Positions 1-12,029 are shown, counted from the first letter of the stretch. The stretch is DNA of 64,000 nt from Ascochyta rabiei (GCF_004011695.2 NC_082405.1:1922001-1986000); one strand, 5' to 3'. Made by a program: numbers and translations. Notes: generated from the sequence alone by a model not told the origin.

Positions 1-827
1 TTGAAATGATCGACTCGGACGTTGAATTGGTCAACGGCGAAGCTGAAGACTCAGACGTTGATGATGTCTCTGGGTCAGCTTCCTCCTCGGACGACAGCAG
101 TGAAAGCGACGGCGAAGAAGATGGCGAAGAAGATGACGCGGAGTTGACACAGTTCAACAATCTTCTCCAAATGACACTCGGTACATCGAAAGCCAACATG
201 GACGGCGATGGAGATGACACCTCTGACGATTCCGACATGGACGACGAGCAAATGATGGCCCTTGATCCTCAGCTCAGCAAAATCTTCAAGCAGCGTAGCC
301 AAGTTACAAGCAAGAAGAAGGACCGAGAAGATGCGAAACAAAACGTGGTCCAGTTCAAGTCGAGGGTTCTTGACCTCCTGGCAATCTATCTAGATAAGCA
401 GTACTCCAACGCACTCACGCTAGAGGTCCTTCTTCCAGCACTACGCCGCACGCGTGCCAGCGCCAACAAGCAGCTAGCGGAGAAGAGCGCTAAGATGCTG
501 AAGACGTACTTCGACACACGCTCGAAACACAAGGCTCCCCTCCCAAAACCAGAAGCTGTTGAGACAGCATGGGCAATCTTGAAAGGCATCCACGAGGAAG
601 CGAAGAACGGCGGTGGCGCCAAGGTCCATGCAGACGTCTGCAGCAACGCCAGCTTGCACGTTGTCAAGGTACTCGTGGGTCTTGACAAGGCCAACTACGC
701 TGGGATCGTTGATGTGTATGCTGAGACACAGAAGCAGTGGTTCGCGGATAAGAAATCACCACTTCAGCCATCGTTATTTACCCAATTTCAGAACTGGTCA
801 ATGAGCGCCCAGAAGCAGGGCAAATAG
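1..827 (+). CDS. POL5: DNA polymerase phi / Pol5-like nucleolar protein, C-terminal part (5' end outside window)
   Basis: The frame is open to the left edge, so only the last ~275 codons are present; the first in-window ATG at 6 is probably internal. The visible part starts with a long Asp/Glu/Ser-rich acidic tract (about 60 residues), then a motif around 'DEQMMALDPQLSKIFKQR' and an alpha-helical region (LDLLAIYLDKQYSNALTLEVLLPALRR). This layout, acidic linker then helical repeats, is that of the Pol5/MYBBP1A family, which despite the name works in the nucleolus in rDNA transcription and ribosome assembly rather than in DNA synthesis. The stop is TAG at 825-827. No intron is seen in this part. 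Identification rests on remembered family motifs; the missing N-terminal two thirds would settle it. Confidence 0.85.
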   Translation, partial: EMIDSDVELVNGEAEDSDVDDVSGSASSSDDSSESDGEEDGEEDDAELTQFNNLLQMTLGTSKANMDGDGDDTSDDSDMDDEQMMALDPQLSKIFKQRSQVTSKKKDREDAKQNVVQFKSRVLDLLAIYLDKQYSNALTLEVLLPALRRTRASANKQLAEKSAKMLKTYFDTRSKHKAPLPKPEAVETAWAILKGIHEEAKNGGGAKVHADVCSNASLHVVKVLVGLDKANYAGIVDVYAETQKQWFADKKSPLQPSLFTQFQNWSMSAQKQGK

Positions 828-2313
828 GGCTGATGTTGGGCAATAGGCATACTCATAGACCCGTATTCTGTAGTCGCGTCATTGTGCCTTCAGTTTTCTC
901 GGTCCATCAAACACCCGTGACACCCGTGACTCGCACTATAAGCACAGAAGCTCAACCCGCCGCGTATCAATGGTCAGCGGTCTTTGCTGTGTCCGGGTAC
1001 AACAATCACCATGGCAAAGTCATATAGACTGCCGTGGGGCATGGCGCGCAGATCCAAGGGTTCGACACCAAACCCTTCTAGTAAAACAACCTGCAGCTAC
1101 TTCTGATGGACCAGCCTCCTACCCCTCGTCTTGAGGCTTGCCTGTGGTACGACTACCCCATGATTCGCGGTGTCTGCAGACCACGTGGAGTGTGGCACGC
1201 TTGTCAGATCAGAAGATGATTGTTCGGGTCCGTTCCGAAAGCGGCAATCGACAAGGTCATCCAGTCACGGTTCGAGATGCACATGCAGCAGTTCAAAATT
1301 CAGAGGCACGCTCAAGAGAAGACGTTGGAGAGCGTGGCAGGGCTTGTCGTGCTACTCAGTTCTTCTGGCGCTTCCTCGACTGTTCTTCGCGTCGTCTGCA
1401 CCTTCTGCGGCTTCTATGGTCCGGCAATGTGCTTCTTCTCGTGCTCCAAGACGTCAGCTCGATATTGGATGCAGCATGGAAGCCACCTTGGCGTATCTCA
1501 CGATCACGCGTCTTCCAACGACCGGCGATGCTGATTCGTAGTGGTATAGGGCGGCTGCGCGCACCGTGGAAGTCTGCACACGCCCGTGATCAGAAGGCAC
1601 CTCTGATGCAGGTCCAACGCTGATCGCATCAGAGTCAGTCTATTCGTACCTGGCTCTATATGCTACTCACATGGTTCTCCGTGCTAAGATGCCAAGGTAG
1701 CGGCGTCTTGCTCTTTAGCCTGTGCAAGTGGCTTGCAGCAAATACGGATTTCGATGCAAGGCTACTCGCTTCGCTGCCTGGTTTGAATACATCGGTAAGC
1801 AACAAAGGCTCATCGACCAGCGCATGGCTTGCCACTACCGCTGCTATGGACCCTGACTGTCTTTCATGCCTGAGAAGGGATTGGAGGTAAGCCAACGTCA
1901 ACTTGGCATCGGCTTGTTCGAGTCACAGAGTGGAATCCACTGCCAACCCTGCACGATTATCTGGCGCCATTTTGATTGTCTGAGCCGAGTTGTGGAGTAC
2001 TCCGCGCCCCAGCCCGTCCCTGCATTCAAGCATCCCTCATTTCGCAATGACAGTTCAGTCGCCCTGAGATTAAGGGAGGCAAAATCTCGTAGCAATATAA
2101 TTACGGGAGGTCGGCTGCCTACGCTTACTACTACTGCTTACCGCACAAGTCTGCATTCTGTTTGCTCTCCAAACCTAAACAATACACTCATACCTCTTGT
2201 TTCTCGACTTTGGACCTGGGACGTTTAAGTCGATATCGTGGCTGCGCGCTTGCACACGCCAGAAGAACCAAAGTGCACCTTGTCCCGGCCGTTGCGTTGT
2301 GGGTCCACCAATC
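828..2313. other. Intergenic, no gene supported
   Basis: About 1.5 kb between the Pol5 stop and the start of the transcription-factor gene. It holds the 3' flank of POL5 and presumably the promoter and 5' UTR of the regulator. Several open frames of 60-160 codons overlap each other between 1138 and 1623, but none shows a family motif or a consistent splice model. I see no tRNA, repeat or terminator-like structure. Confidence 0.6.
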
Positions 2314-4598
2314 ATGGCTGAACTTACGCCTTCTCCAGACATTAGTCCCGTGTCAGCAGCAACTACCAATGGTCTTTTTCCGCAAGACTCTTTCTGCCTC
2401 AATCTCTCCGCTCTACCGGACACAAGTAATTTCATGCTAAAATCTGCGTTGCGGTCTCCTTATCTTCTCGATTCACCGAATGGTTTCTACTTTGGAGGTG
2501 GTGGACTGAGCAACTCATACCGGAAGCGTCCCCGCAACATGTCTCAGTCGTCCGGTACCGACCGTGATATGTCTACAAACGGCACACCGCCCGCAACAAA
2601 CCAGGCGTCCACAAGAGCTCTTTCCAACGGCACAAGCAGCGAACAGCGACCTTCAAACAAGAAACGTCCCAGCACAGACACCGTTGATTATCCGAGACGA
2701 CGAGCAACTATCGCGGTACGGCAGAACAGGTCTTCGTGGTAGTCAAACACTGACAATCATAGTGCGAGATATGTCGGTCCAGAAAATCGCGGTGCGACGG
2801 CACAAGGCCGAAATGCAGGCTTTGCACAGAACTGAACGCAGAGTGCATCTATCGGGAACCAGGTATCAAGCTGGACGCTGGTGACAAGCTGATCTTGGAG
2901 CATCTGAGCCGCATCGAGGGCCTTCTGCAAACCAACCTTGCCGGCACCTTTTCGTTGGCAACACATTCGCCGACCACAAGTAACTCCACAAGTGAGGATT
3001 TCCTCGGCCGCAGCAACGGTCACATGCCCAATCTGGCCATGGTTCAGCCAATCAACGGTATTGGCACATGGACTAACCATCCTTCGAACATCTCGACCAT
3101 GCCAAAGACGCACAATACAGCGGCCTTGAACCTGCTGTCTTCGCCCATGATCCGGGAGCTCGTGTCTCGTCCATATGATCCGAAGATTCTGCTTCAGTTG
3201 GAGATGAGTCGGGAGCCAATCAGCCTTGGAACAACGAGAGGACTGGATCTTTCCAACACCGGTCCGCATGTGCAGGCATACTTTGAGCGAGTGAACGTTT
3301 TCTACGCATGCGTGAACCCGTACACTTGGAGCAGCTACTACCAAACTGCTTTGGCACACGGGTTCCGAGGAGGGCCAGAGAGTTGCATAGTGCTCCTCGT
3401 GCTTGCGCTTGGTCATGCTGGTAGCACTGGAAGCATAACGCTGCAGAACCCTGAAAAGGAGCCTCCTGGGTTGCCATACTTCGCTGCAGCATGGGATTTA
3501 CTTCCAAGCGTCATGACTAGGAACAACATGGTTGCTGCACAGTGCCAGATCCTGGCCGCTGCTTACCTGGTATATCTTGTCCGACCAGTGGAAGCGTGGA
3601 ACGTGCTGTCAGGCGCTAGCATGAAGTTGCAATTACTTCTGAGCGCTCCCGGAAGAGTTTCGCCGGCCGAAGAGGAACTAGGGAGGAGGGTGTACTGGAA
3701 CGCTGTGATGATTGAAAGGTAAGCTGCTCCGTACCTGTATTACTGCATACATACTTACAACTGTCAAGTGACCTTCTGGCTGAGCTCGATTTACCGCATT
3801 CCGGCATCTCACAGTTCGAAGAAGGCTTCTCGTTACCAACAGGCTTTGAAGACATGGGGACTGAAGCAGTTGGCCGAGATGAGCTGTGGTATTTCCTCGC
3901 AGAAATCGCCCTCCGCAGACTGCTCAATCGAGTGAGCTCGATGCTCTACATCCGAACCACGCCGTACTCGAAAAGTCCCGCTGCAACATCGATCGCACAG
4001 CTGGATCCGCTAGTCGTCGAACTTGACTTCCAGCTCAATCAGTGGTACGCAGGTCTCCCACCTGCGATGCAGTTCCCACTCGACCGAGTGCCTCTGCAGA
4101 ACCCTGTGCAGACCGTACTGAGGCTGCGCTACTTTGCTTGCCGTACCATCATTTTCCGGCCGTATGTGTTACTTGTTCTTCAGGACGAGAGCCTAGCATT
4201 GGATTCGAGCGTGCAAGACAACTGCCACAAGTGCCTGGAAGCATGTGTCCGCCAGCTTGAATACATCACCGCCCATCACGCGGGGCATCTGCCTTATCTG
4301 TTCCAAGGCGCACTCTCGTAAGATTCGGCCTTCGAACCTCGTTCTCATGACACTAACAACTGAACATAGCATCATCTCACAAACACTTCTCATCATGGGC
4401 GCAACGATGACACAGTCGCTGTCCCAGCTCCTCCCTCCGCCCGAAACCATGGACGATATCATCAACAACGTGGTCCTGGAGATGGAACGCTACGCACACC
4501 TCGCCCCTAGCATCCGCCTTTCCGCAGAGATCATCCGCGAAGCCGAAGGCAAGCGACAGATGTGGCTTCGCACGACGGGGCTGAAATTCGAAGTCTGA
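2314..4598 (+). CDS. Zn2Cys6 fungal transcription factor
   Basis: Four exons, 2314-2715, 2763-3718, 3769-4317 and 4370-4598, give 711 residues; introns are 47, 50 and 52 bases. The binuclear zinc cluster is C-x2-C-x6-C-x6-C-x2-C-x6-C at residues 135-162 and starts exactly at exon 2, after a 134-residue Ser/Thr/Asn-rich leader with a basic RKRP patch. After the cluster comes a linker, then a fungal middle-homology region (for example 'YFERVNVFYACVNPYTW' and 'AQCQILAAAYLVYL'). It should bind DNA in the nucleus and control RNA polymerase II genes. Targets cannot be told: the neighbours are housekeeping genes, so no cluster-specific role is suggested. ATG 2314 is the first ATG in the frame; open sequence upstream to 2197 has only a TTG. 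The position of the cluster far from the N-terminus is less common but known. Confidence 0.9.
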
Positions 4599-5708
4599 AG
4601 AGGCCAGCACCTAGCATCGAGACACTACGATCCCTATCCGCGTATTCCGCAGCAATGATGAAACGACCAGCCAGTGTGCACTGGCCTTGCGGACGACATT
4701 ACGCGTCGTATAGCCGATGTAACCAGCATTGTACCACGAGCGGGTGATGCAGTCGGAAGTAAAAGACGTCGCACCGCGCATGCACCATGCACACCCAGCA
4801 CCTGTGCGTTGATGCAAGCGATGCCGCACAGAACCTTCTACCTCAGAAACGAAGCATTCTTCGCTCGCTTCGGTACCAGGCAGGCACGTAATATGTCTCA
4901 CGCGGCAAGGTTAGAAAATCCACCGGGTAATACAACATAGTGCCACTCTCCGAGCCTTCCAACGCCGGGGCCTGGTCGCACAACAGCAACGATTGGGGCT
5001 AGGTTTTGTACCTGGAAGATTTCGCAGAGCCTCTTGGGGGCTGAAACTACAGCAAATGACTGTCCGGCGTGGTAGTAGAGGTCAAGAATACCTTGTGTGT
5101 AGACTACAAATCTCAACTCAAGGACACTGATTACGTTCAAAGCACCCAGACAGTCCGTCCATATTCCAAGCCTCGTAGCAGAATCTTACGCTGTGAATGC
5201 CGTGCAACATTCTTCGCCGTGTCCTATTTCCTAAAGCAGTAGTCCGTCCTTCTCCACCGACTCCCTGCTGACCCAGCACCACCATGTATTTGCCTCAGCG
5301 CAGAACTCAGTCGACCCCAATATCTAGATATTGCAACAAAGCTTGTCTGCACCACCGCGGCGTGGCTGACAAGGACCAGGGATGTCATGCATGCACCCCA
5401 TATTATCGAGCTTGATTTACCCGGATCCACATGCTGGGGTGATTCGCAGAGCCGATCCCTGGGCCCAATGCAAGGTGCCACGGTGGACAGTGGGCAGGGC
5501 GCGTACGTGTTGCCGAACGTATTGCCGAGGCGCAGTGGAGATTGGGGAATGTATAGTGCGAGGTCGCGTGGTTGGTATGCACAAATGCAGATCTGTAGGT
5601 ACGTGGTGAGTCGCGTGGTGGGAGGTGCGTCCAGCATTGCCTTCCTCGAGTACCCGTGGGTCATGTGCAATGTAATTGGGCCGCTCCATGGCTTGAAGTC
5701 GATTGTTT
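4599..5708. other. Intergenic between convergent genes, nothing recognised
   Basis: 1.1 kb separating the 3' ends of the transcription factor (+) and the AlkB gene (-). Overlapping open frames on both strands at 5224-5935 are mutually exclusive shadows without motifs. The spacing is large for convergent genes, so a short non-coding RNA or relic cannot be excluded, but I see no evidence for one. Confidence 0.55.
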
Positions 5709-7143
5709 TCATGTGTTCTCTGCACTGCCGTCATTCGGCGGTGATTGTCTGTCTTTGGCCAGCTTCTCCTGATCAGCCCTTGCCCTTGCAGCCCATGGGG
5801 GCTCTCCATCATCGTCGAACTCGGCCCACTGGAAGAAAGAGCACCCGTCTTGGCCAGGAACGTAGTTGGTGTGGCACATCCACATGTACCGCCCTCTCGA
5901 CTTTTTCTTCCTTGTCGCACATCTTAGGACAGTAGGTACACCGCATCTACACTCTGGCGTGTACCTAGGGTGCAGACTGTCCTTGTAGAACCGATAAGTG
6001 ATGTTGAGCCGCTTGTTCTTCGCAAGTGGGTGAGGATCGATAGCTTGCGCCGGCGCGATGGAGTGTTTCCATTCTTCCTGCATCTCGGCATGCATAACGA
6101 GGAGCGAGTTGTGCGGTAGATGAATCGAGATCTGGCCTTGAGCGTCGGCCAGAGAGCCATCGTCCTTTCGGTACTTGTCGTCTTCGGCATGGATTCTGCG
6201 CACGCGGAATTCTCGCGCCACTCCAAGACTCAAGCTACCGATGACTGCGCGCGGGCCGAGATAGGTGAGTTGATCGGCGTGGTATCCGACGTGTTCTTGT
6301 GGGCCGTCGTAGCAGTTTACAAATGCAGTATTGGCTTTCCATGGATGAGGCGATTGGTACTTCAGCTTCTTGCTGCAGGGATAGAAGTCTCGTATTCTTC
6401 GTTCAATCTCGCGATTGACGGTAGCCTCAACTTGAGGAACTGCGCGAAGCATCTCAGGGAGGCTTTGCTGTACGTTCTGCAAATCTTTAGCATTTTCAAG
6501 GTACATAAAGGCCTTTCAGACTTACCTCAACCTTGCGACCATCATAGATGTACTCAGTCTTTTGCTCCTCCGCTTCTGCGAGAGAGTTTACATAGAAGCT
6601 AAACGTGCTAGAGCTAGTAACGACCCTATCAAACAGCTTGAACTCAAGACGCTGGTATGTCGGTGTCTCGTCGATCAGCTGTTGTAACAATGCGTTTGCT
6701 TGCTGAGGAGGCAGGAAGTTGTGGATGATGGAGCACGGCGTATGCTGCTCGATATCTTCCGGGCTGAACAAGCAGAGCGTCTTGCCCTTCTTTACTAAAG
6801 GCTTTTTTGCCGGCCCACCACCTTCAGAGTTCAGACGGTACAGTGAAAGTGAGGACTGGTATCCTATGGCGGCATTTGCACTTCGTTTCCTTGGGGATGC
6901 AAGCGTGCTTTGCGTTATGGAAGCAGAAGCTTGATCCACATGTCCATCCGAGGCGAGAAGCGCTTCAAGAAGAGTCGCCTCGTCGACAGCTGGGTGTAGA
7001 GAAGCCAGCAAAGCTAGTTTGATGTCTGTAGACTCTTCTTCCTGCTCTGGTGTTGAACTGCGCTGAGGAGGTGTGACCTGTGGCGGTGCAACGCTTTGTG
7101 TGACCTCAACCCGCTTCCTCTTTTGCGATACAAACGCGTCCAT
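5709..7143 (-). CDS. CUE - AlkB dioxygenase - GRF zinc finger DNA/RNA repair protein
   Basis: Two exons, 6526-7143 and 5709-6476 on the minus strand, with a 49-base phase-0 intron (gtaagt...ttgcag), give 461 residues. Residues ~40-78 look like a CUE ubiquitin-binding helix bundle (LLASLHP...LLEALLASDGHVDQA). The centre is a 2-oxoglutarate/Fe(II) AlkB domain: iron ligands H272-x-D274 (YHADQLTYLGP) and H344 (WKHS), and the RLNITYR motif (362-368) that binds 2-oxoglutarate and shapes the active site. The C-terminus has a GRF-type zinc finger (CRCG...RC...MWMCH...GCSFFQWAEF, ~382-425), which binds single-stranded nucleic acid in other proteins. Likely role: oxidative removal of methyl lesions from DNA or RNA. 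The substrate is inferred, not shown. It shares a 301-base divergent promoter with PEX7. Confidence 0.9.
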
Positions 7144-7444
7144 GTTGTATCGTGGTCAGTTGAACATCACACATTTTGGGGATGGCCAGGAAGAAGTAGC
7201 CAAGCTTACAGCTGTTGAACGCGCCGTTCAAGCGCGTTGTCACGTGCGTGGACCTAATGGTCGGCAAGTTCGCCCCGCCATTTCCGCCAGCCTCGGCCTT
7301 TCACTCGTCATGCGCAGTATGTCGCCGTACACCAACAGCTTCAACTTTCTGCGAGCGATGATGCACCGCACGTGTTTTTCATTCCACGCGATATAAAACA
7401 AAGTATCCTACCTAGAGGATTTGACTATATACGTATTGGACACG
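7144..7444. promoter_or_regulatory. Divergent intergenic promoter region (AlkB / PEX7)
   Basis: Only 301 bases lie between the two ATGs, which point away from each other, so both genes must draw their core promoter and 5' UTR from this stretch. I see no clear TATA box; a CACGTG E-box-like hexamer lies at about 7241-7246. Confidence 0.6.
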
Positions 7445-8567
7445 ATGTTGGAATTTCGAACGCAGGGTTACAATGGCTACAGCGTCAAGTACTCACCATT
7501 CTTCGATTCGCGCATAGCCGTAGCCAGCTCTGCAAACTTCGGACTCGTAGGGAATGGCAGACTCTACATTCTAGGCTTGACAGCGAACGGAATAGTCGCA
7601 GAGAAGTGGTATGTCGTATCATGTATGCACTGAGCTCTTAAGCTCTTCATACTCACCACACCCCAGGTTCGATACACAAGATTCGCTCTTCGACATCGCC
7701 TGGTCCGAAGCGCATGAGTCGCAAATCCTCACCGCAGGCGGCGACGGCTCTGTCAAGCTCTTCGACATCAACGTGGCGCAATTCCCCGTGCAGTCCTGGA
7801 CCGAGCACGCGCGCGAGGTCTTCAGCGTGCACTGGAATCTAGTCTCCAAAGACACGTTCCTCTCCTCGTCCTGGGACGGCACAATCAAGATCTGGAACCC
7901 GAACCACAACGCCAGCATCACCACGCTGCCGACACATAGCTGCACGTACAGTGCGCAGTTCAGTCCGCACGCGCCGAGCATCGTAAGCAGCGTGAGCAGT
8001 GATAGTCACTTGAGGGTGTTTGACCTCAGGACGCCCGCGAGCGCCAGCAACCACCTCACGCTAAACATCCCAATACACACACCGCCGAAGCCGCGGATGG
8101 GTGCTGCAGCGCCCGTTGGCGTGCCGCCGAGCGAAGCACTAACACACGACTGGAACAAGTACCGGGACAGCATCGTCGCAACAGCCGGCGTGGACCGTCT
8201 GATACGGACTTTCGACATCAGAATGCCAGGGGCTGGGCCCATTGCCGTGCTGCCCGGCCACGAGTACGCTGTGCGGAGACTGACCTGGAGTCCGCACCTG
8301 TCCGACATACTGCTCAGCGCGAGTTACGACATGACGTGTCGCGTGTGGACAGACGGGAGCGCCATGGGCGCCGGCACAATGAAGCAGGAGAACATGCTGG
8401 ATGATCCCATGGTGCACGGGGGCGGGCGAGAAATGGGTAGAATGGGGCGGCACACCGAGTTCGTCACTGGCGTCGACTGGTGTTTGTTTGGCGCTGAGGG
8501 CTGGTGCGCGAGCACGGGGTGGGACGAGAGAGTCATGATCTGGGATGCTAGAGCCATTATGCGATGA
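7445..8567 (+). CDS. PEX7: Peroxin-7, PTS2 import receptor (WD40)
   Basis: Two exons, 7445-7608 and 7667-8567, with a 58-base intron after the second base of the Trp codon in EKW-FDT, give 354 residues. The start MLEFRTQGYNGYSVKYSPF is the typical PEX7 N-terminus. WD-type repeats follow, e.g. 'SVKLFDI', 'DGTIKIWN', 'SHLRVFDLR', 'DRLIRTFDIR', 'DMTCRVW' and 'DERVMIWD' near the end. PEX7 binds the N-terminal PTS2 signal of peroxisomal matrix enzymes such as 3-ketoacyl-CoA thiolase in the cytosol and carries them to the import pore with a co-receptor. A Gly/Met-rich insert before the last repeat (around AMGAGTMKQENMLDD) fits fungal versions. Length is normal for the family. Confidence 0.95.
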
Positions 8568-9167
8568 CAGAGAGGAGGCACGCTGGTGGCATCCTGCATG
8601 AATCCTCGGCGTTCGATAACATCATTCAACGACGAAATGGACACAAATCTTACTCAACCCTTCGCTCTTCTGACACGGACAGACAAAACAACCCAGACAG
8701 AAGTGCGCGAGAGCCATGGTGGTGATGATTGTCCACCAGCAAAAGCAAGCAGGAAAAGTGCAAAAGAGTCATTAGTCTGTAAAACCCAGGGCCTTTATCA
8801 ACGTGCATGCTCGTTCGGAACCCTGACAATTGCAAGGTGTAGCACCTTGCATACCATCTGGATCAAAGACCAAATGCCGAAGACCGAAGGCTTCTTCTCT
8901 GCGCATATGAGATACGGTATAGCCGCCGACTCTGATGCTGCCCGAAGTGCGATGTGGAGAAAAGCAACCTTCGGCGCACCATTTCTCGAGAAGGACAGAT
9001 GAAGCAAAAGGCTAAAAACGCTGGGATTATATGTGTTCTATCTTATGCTAAACATCTCATGGGTATCGTAAGCTCGTCTCGTGCTTTCGTATCTGGTGTC
9101 ATTATGTATACTTGAAGAAATCGAATTCAAAAAAGCAAATAGGAGATATCAAGTCAATACAAGCGCG
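8568..9167. other. Intergenic between convergent genes
   Basis: 600 bases between the stop codons of PEX7 (+) and the DUF3824 gene (-). A 138-codon frame at 8586-9002 begins with GTG, has no recognisable domain and lies in what should be 3' UTR. Nothing else is visible. Confidence 0.55.
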
Positions 9168-12029
9168 CTACCGGAACAAAGACTGTAGAATACTTTCCAG
9201 CTTGTCCGCTGCTGGATCGTCGCCTTTCCTGCGTCCCTTTTCGTCAAACCGGGCAGGAAGTTCAATGGTCGAGTCAGTGTCAGATCCAGGGGATTCGGCG
9301 CGTCGGTGTCGTTTGCGATCGCGCCCCGAGCCCTGAGAGCCGTTGAAGCGTTCGTCAGCATGACGTCGCCTGTGGTGGTCCCTGTCTCGATCTCTATCCC
9401 GATCAGGACCATGTCTTTCGTCATCAGAATCAGTGTCATCTCTCCGTTCGCTATGCCGGTCTCTGTTCTCGTCGGAACGCTCAGGCGAGGGATTAGGTGA
9501 TATCTCCTGCTCCTGCGGATTGAGATCGAACTTCACTCCTTTCTCGTGTGTACTGACTGGGCTTGGCGCAAGCGGTGGAGACCCATCGCGAGCTTGGTTT
9601 ACACCTGATGCACGATCAGTACGGTCATCAGCTGCATGGGTAGGCCTAAACCCACCACGCAAAGAAGCAGGTGTAACGTGCTCAGCGCCAGAGTTTTTAG
9701 GGACTGGAGCACTCACATTCTCGTCTCCGCGACGCGCCTGGTGGTAGTGGTTCTGATCTTGACGTGCATAAGGGTTTCCAGGATTCATGTCTTCGTGAAC
9801 GTAGCCTCCTCCAGGTGGCGGTGGGCCATGGCCGTTCTGTGGCGGGTAATCGGCCGGGTTGTAGGGTGGGTAAGGGGCGTTAGGGAGGTTACCGTCCACG
9901 TGCCCCACAGGGGCTGTTGGTGGAGGAGGGAAATAGTTGGTCTCCGGGAAGTAGTGGGAGTCATTGGGGCGTGCAGTAGATTGACCAGGGCTATACTGGC
10001 CAGCGCTGTACTGGCCAGGGCTGTAGCGGCCACCGGGACTGTAGCTGCCTTGGCTATAGGCAGACTCATCTTCATCTGGCGAGCCGTAAGTATGTTGACG
10101 CGTATTGGAGAGGGTCCATTACTCACGTCTCCGGTCTCGCTCTTTCTCCGCCTTTTTACGATCACGACGCTTCGCTGCTTCATGAGCAGCCAGTCCAGCA
10201 ACACTAGCAACTGCCGCCGTCTCCGCTACCGATCGTGCGCGACTCTTACTTCGACTTCGGCTCCCGCGTCGACTGTCCGAGGAGGAAGAGGAGCCGCGTC
10301 GTCGTCTACCGCGCGCGCCGCGTGATCGACTTCGTTCACGATCGGTATAGATCGGATCACCACCGTACTCTACTAGCACAGGGTCACTCTTTGTGCTTCT
10401 AGGTCTACTGGAGCTGCGCCCAGTGAGGCGGGAGAGCACCGACCTTGATCTTGAGCGTGACCGCGACTTGGATCGCGAGAGTGCCCTGGCTTCTTTCTTA
10501 GCCTTGTGCTTCTCATACAATTCAGTGACGGCGGCGCCGGCAACACCAGCAGCGACAACGGGCACCCCCTGACGGACACGGCTGGGCGAGCGCTTTCCTT
10601 TGCGCTTTCGAGATTTGCTCCGGTTGCGTTGGAGCAAGCCAGCTACGGCAGCACTGGCAAGGCCAACCGATGCTGCTCGTTTGTTTCGGTGCTCGGGGTC
10701 CATATGCTTACTCGCGCTTCGAGACCTACCCCGGCCGTCTTCTTCAACAACAGTTACAGATCTTGACCTGCTTTCTCCGCGCCTTGAAGTTCCTCTCCGT
10801 CTTCGGGACCTACTCCGATGTTCCTTGACGACGGTAGTGGTGACAGGGGCGTTCTTCTCCTTGCTGTGTTTTCCTACAGCGTAAGCAGCAAGACCAACAC
10901 CTGCAAGAGCTGCCAGTGTAACGACTTCCTTTACTCGGGATTTGCTGCGGTTGCGGCTTGTGCTCCTGTGCCTTCTTTGCCTGCCTCGATCTGAGGAGAG
11001 GGAGCGAGACCTGTCGCGGTTGTTGTAGCGGTCCAAAGCTACAGCGCCCACAGCACCGAGCGCTCCGTAGCCAAGGGCGTTGCCAACGTTGCCTCCAGGC
11101 TCTTCGCCCTTCCTCTTGCGATGGTGCCTGATGATCTGACCAGCAGCCACTCCAGCTAGGGCTCCTGCGGCGGCGCTGCGTTTGCCGTTTGGACTGCCAT
11201 CACGGCCCCAGGTGTCCTTTTCCTCGTGAACATACACAGCATCGTCGTCGCTGTAGTAGTTCTGCTCGCCGCGACGATCTCGCCCATATTCGCGTTCGTC
11301 AAAGTATCGCTCGTCTCTGCGGCCGCCTCGATCTACCTCCTTTACGCGGCGCTCGTAGTAGTAGTCTTCGTCGACGCGGGGCCGGGCAACCTGTCTGTCC
11401 TCATAAACCTCTGCACGCTCAACGAGTTCGTAGGCGGGCTCCTGGATGCGTTCTCGGATGATGATGGGCTGCGGGACCTCCTCCCGGATAATGATGGGCT
11501 GCTGGGCAGGTGGGGCCTCGTTGCGGATGATGATGGGCTGGGGGGCCTGCTGTGGGGGAGGCTCAGGGCGGAAGAACTCTGTGGAGCGCGAGTACCTCTC
11601 AAGCTCGTACGGTTGGTAGTCTTGTCGCTGCTCCTGCAGATCACGTTCATACTCGCGTGATATGCGGATCTCACGTGCACTGGAGCGGGCGGGGGACGGC
11701 GAGCGGTCCATCTCGCGCTCGATGCGGTACTCGCGGACTTCTCGACGGGGCGGCGACGGCGAGCGGTCTGAGTAGCGGTATTCGCGGACCTCGCTGCGGG
11801 CGGGCTGGTCGCGTTCTACAATGAGCTCCTTCCTGACATCGCGGCGCTCTTCGTACTCTCCGCGGGGTCGGCGGACTAGGCGCATCTCCTGCTCGTAGGT
11901 GTCCTCCTCCAGGCTGTACTCGGGCACTTTGTAGCGCCGGACCGTGGTATAGCTGCGGGCACCGCCCTGGGACTGCGTGTCCCAGTCGCGCTCGCGCTCG
12001 CGCTCGGTGCGCTTGTAGATGACAGACAT
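9168..12029 (-). CDS. DUF3824 protein, Arg/Ser/Glu-rich with repeated Ala/Gly helices
   Basis: Two exons, 10127-12029 and 9168-10075, with a 51-base intron, give 936 residues. The N-terminal third is highly charged (ERERERD, RREVREYR, RSPSPPR) with a triple 'QPIIIRxE' repeat. The middle carries six short Ala/Gly-rich hydrophobic helices (AAAGALAGVAAGQII, ALGYGALGAVGAVAL, TLAALAGVGLAAYAV, SVGLASAAVAGLL, PVVAAGVAGAAV, AAVASVAGLAAHEAA), each followed by a basic RS-rich stretch. The C-terminal exon has YSPGQYS repeats, Pro-rich linkers, a KGVKFDLNP motif, a DRDRDRDRD run and a conserved-looking end (DKLESILQSLFR). The family is fungal and its function is unknown. RS repeats suggest phosphorylation; the helices suggest packing or membrane contact. 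The gene is preceded by a G-quadruplex motif and a decamer repeat. Confidence 0.85.

Noticed and set aside
1138..1623. Overlapping plus-strand frames of 104-161 codons
   Set aside because: Three frames overlap the same bases, none has an ATG-led domain or splice model, and composition is not protein-like throughout. The stretch around 1230-1330 (IDKVIQSRFEMHMQQFKIQ) looks slightly coding-like, but this alone is too weak.
2197..2313. N-terminal extension of the Zn2Cys6 gene
   Set aside because: The frame is open but has only TTG as start; the first ATG is at 2314.
5224..5935. Frames of 160-180 codons on both strands next to the AlkB gene
   Set aside because: Mutually overlapping, no motif, partly antisense to the AlkB exon 2.
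8586..9002. 138-codon plus-strand frame after PEX7
   Set aside because: Starts with GTG, no domain, located in the expected 3' UTR between convergent genes.
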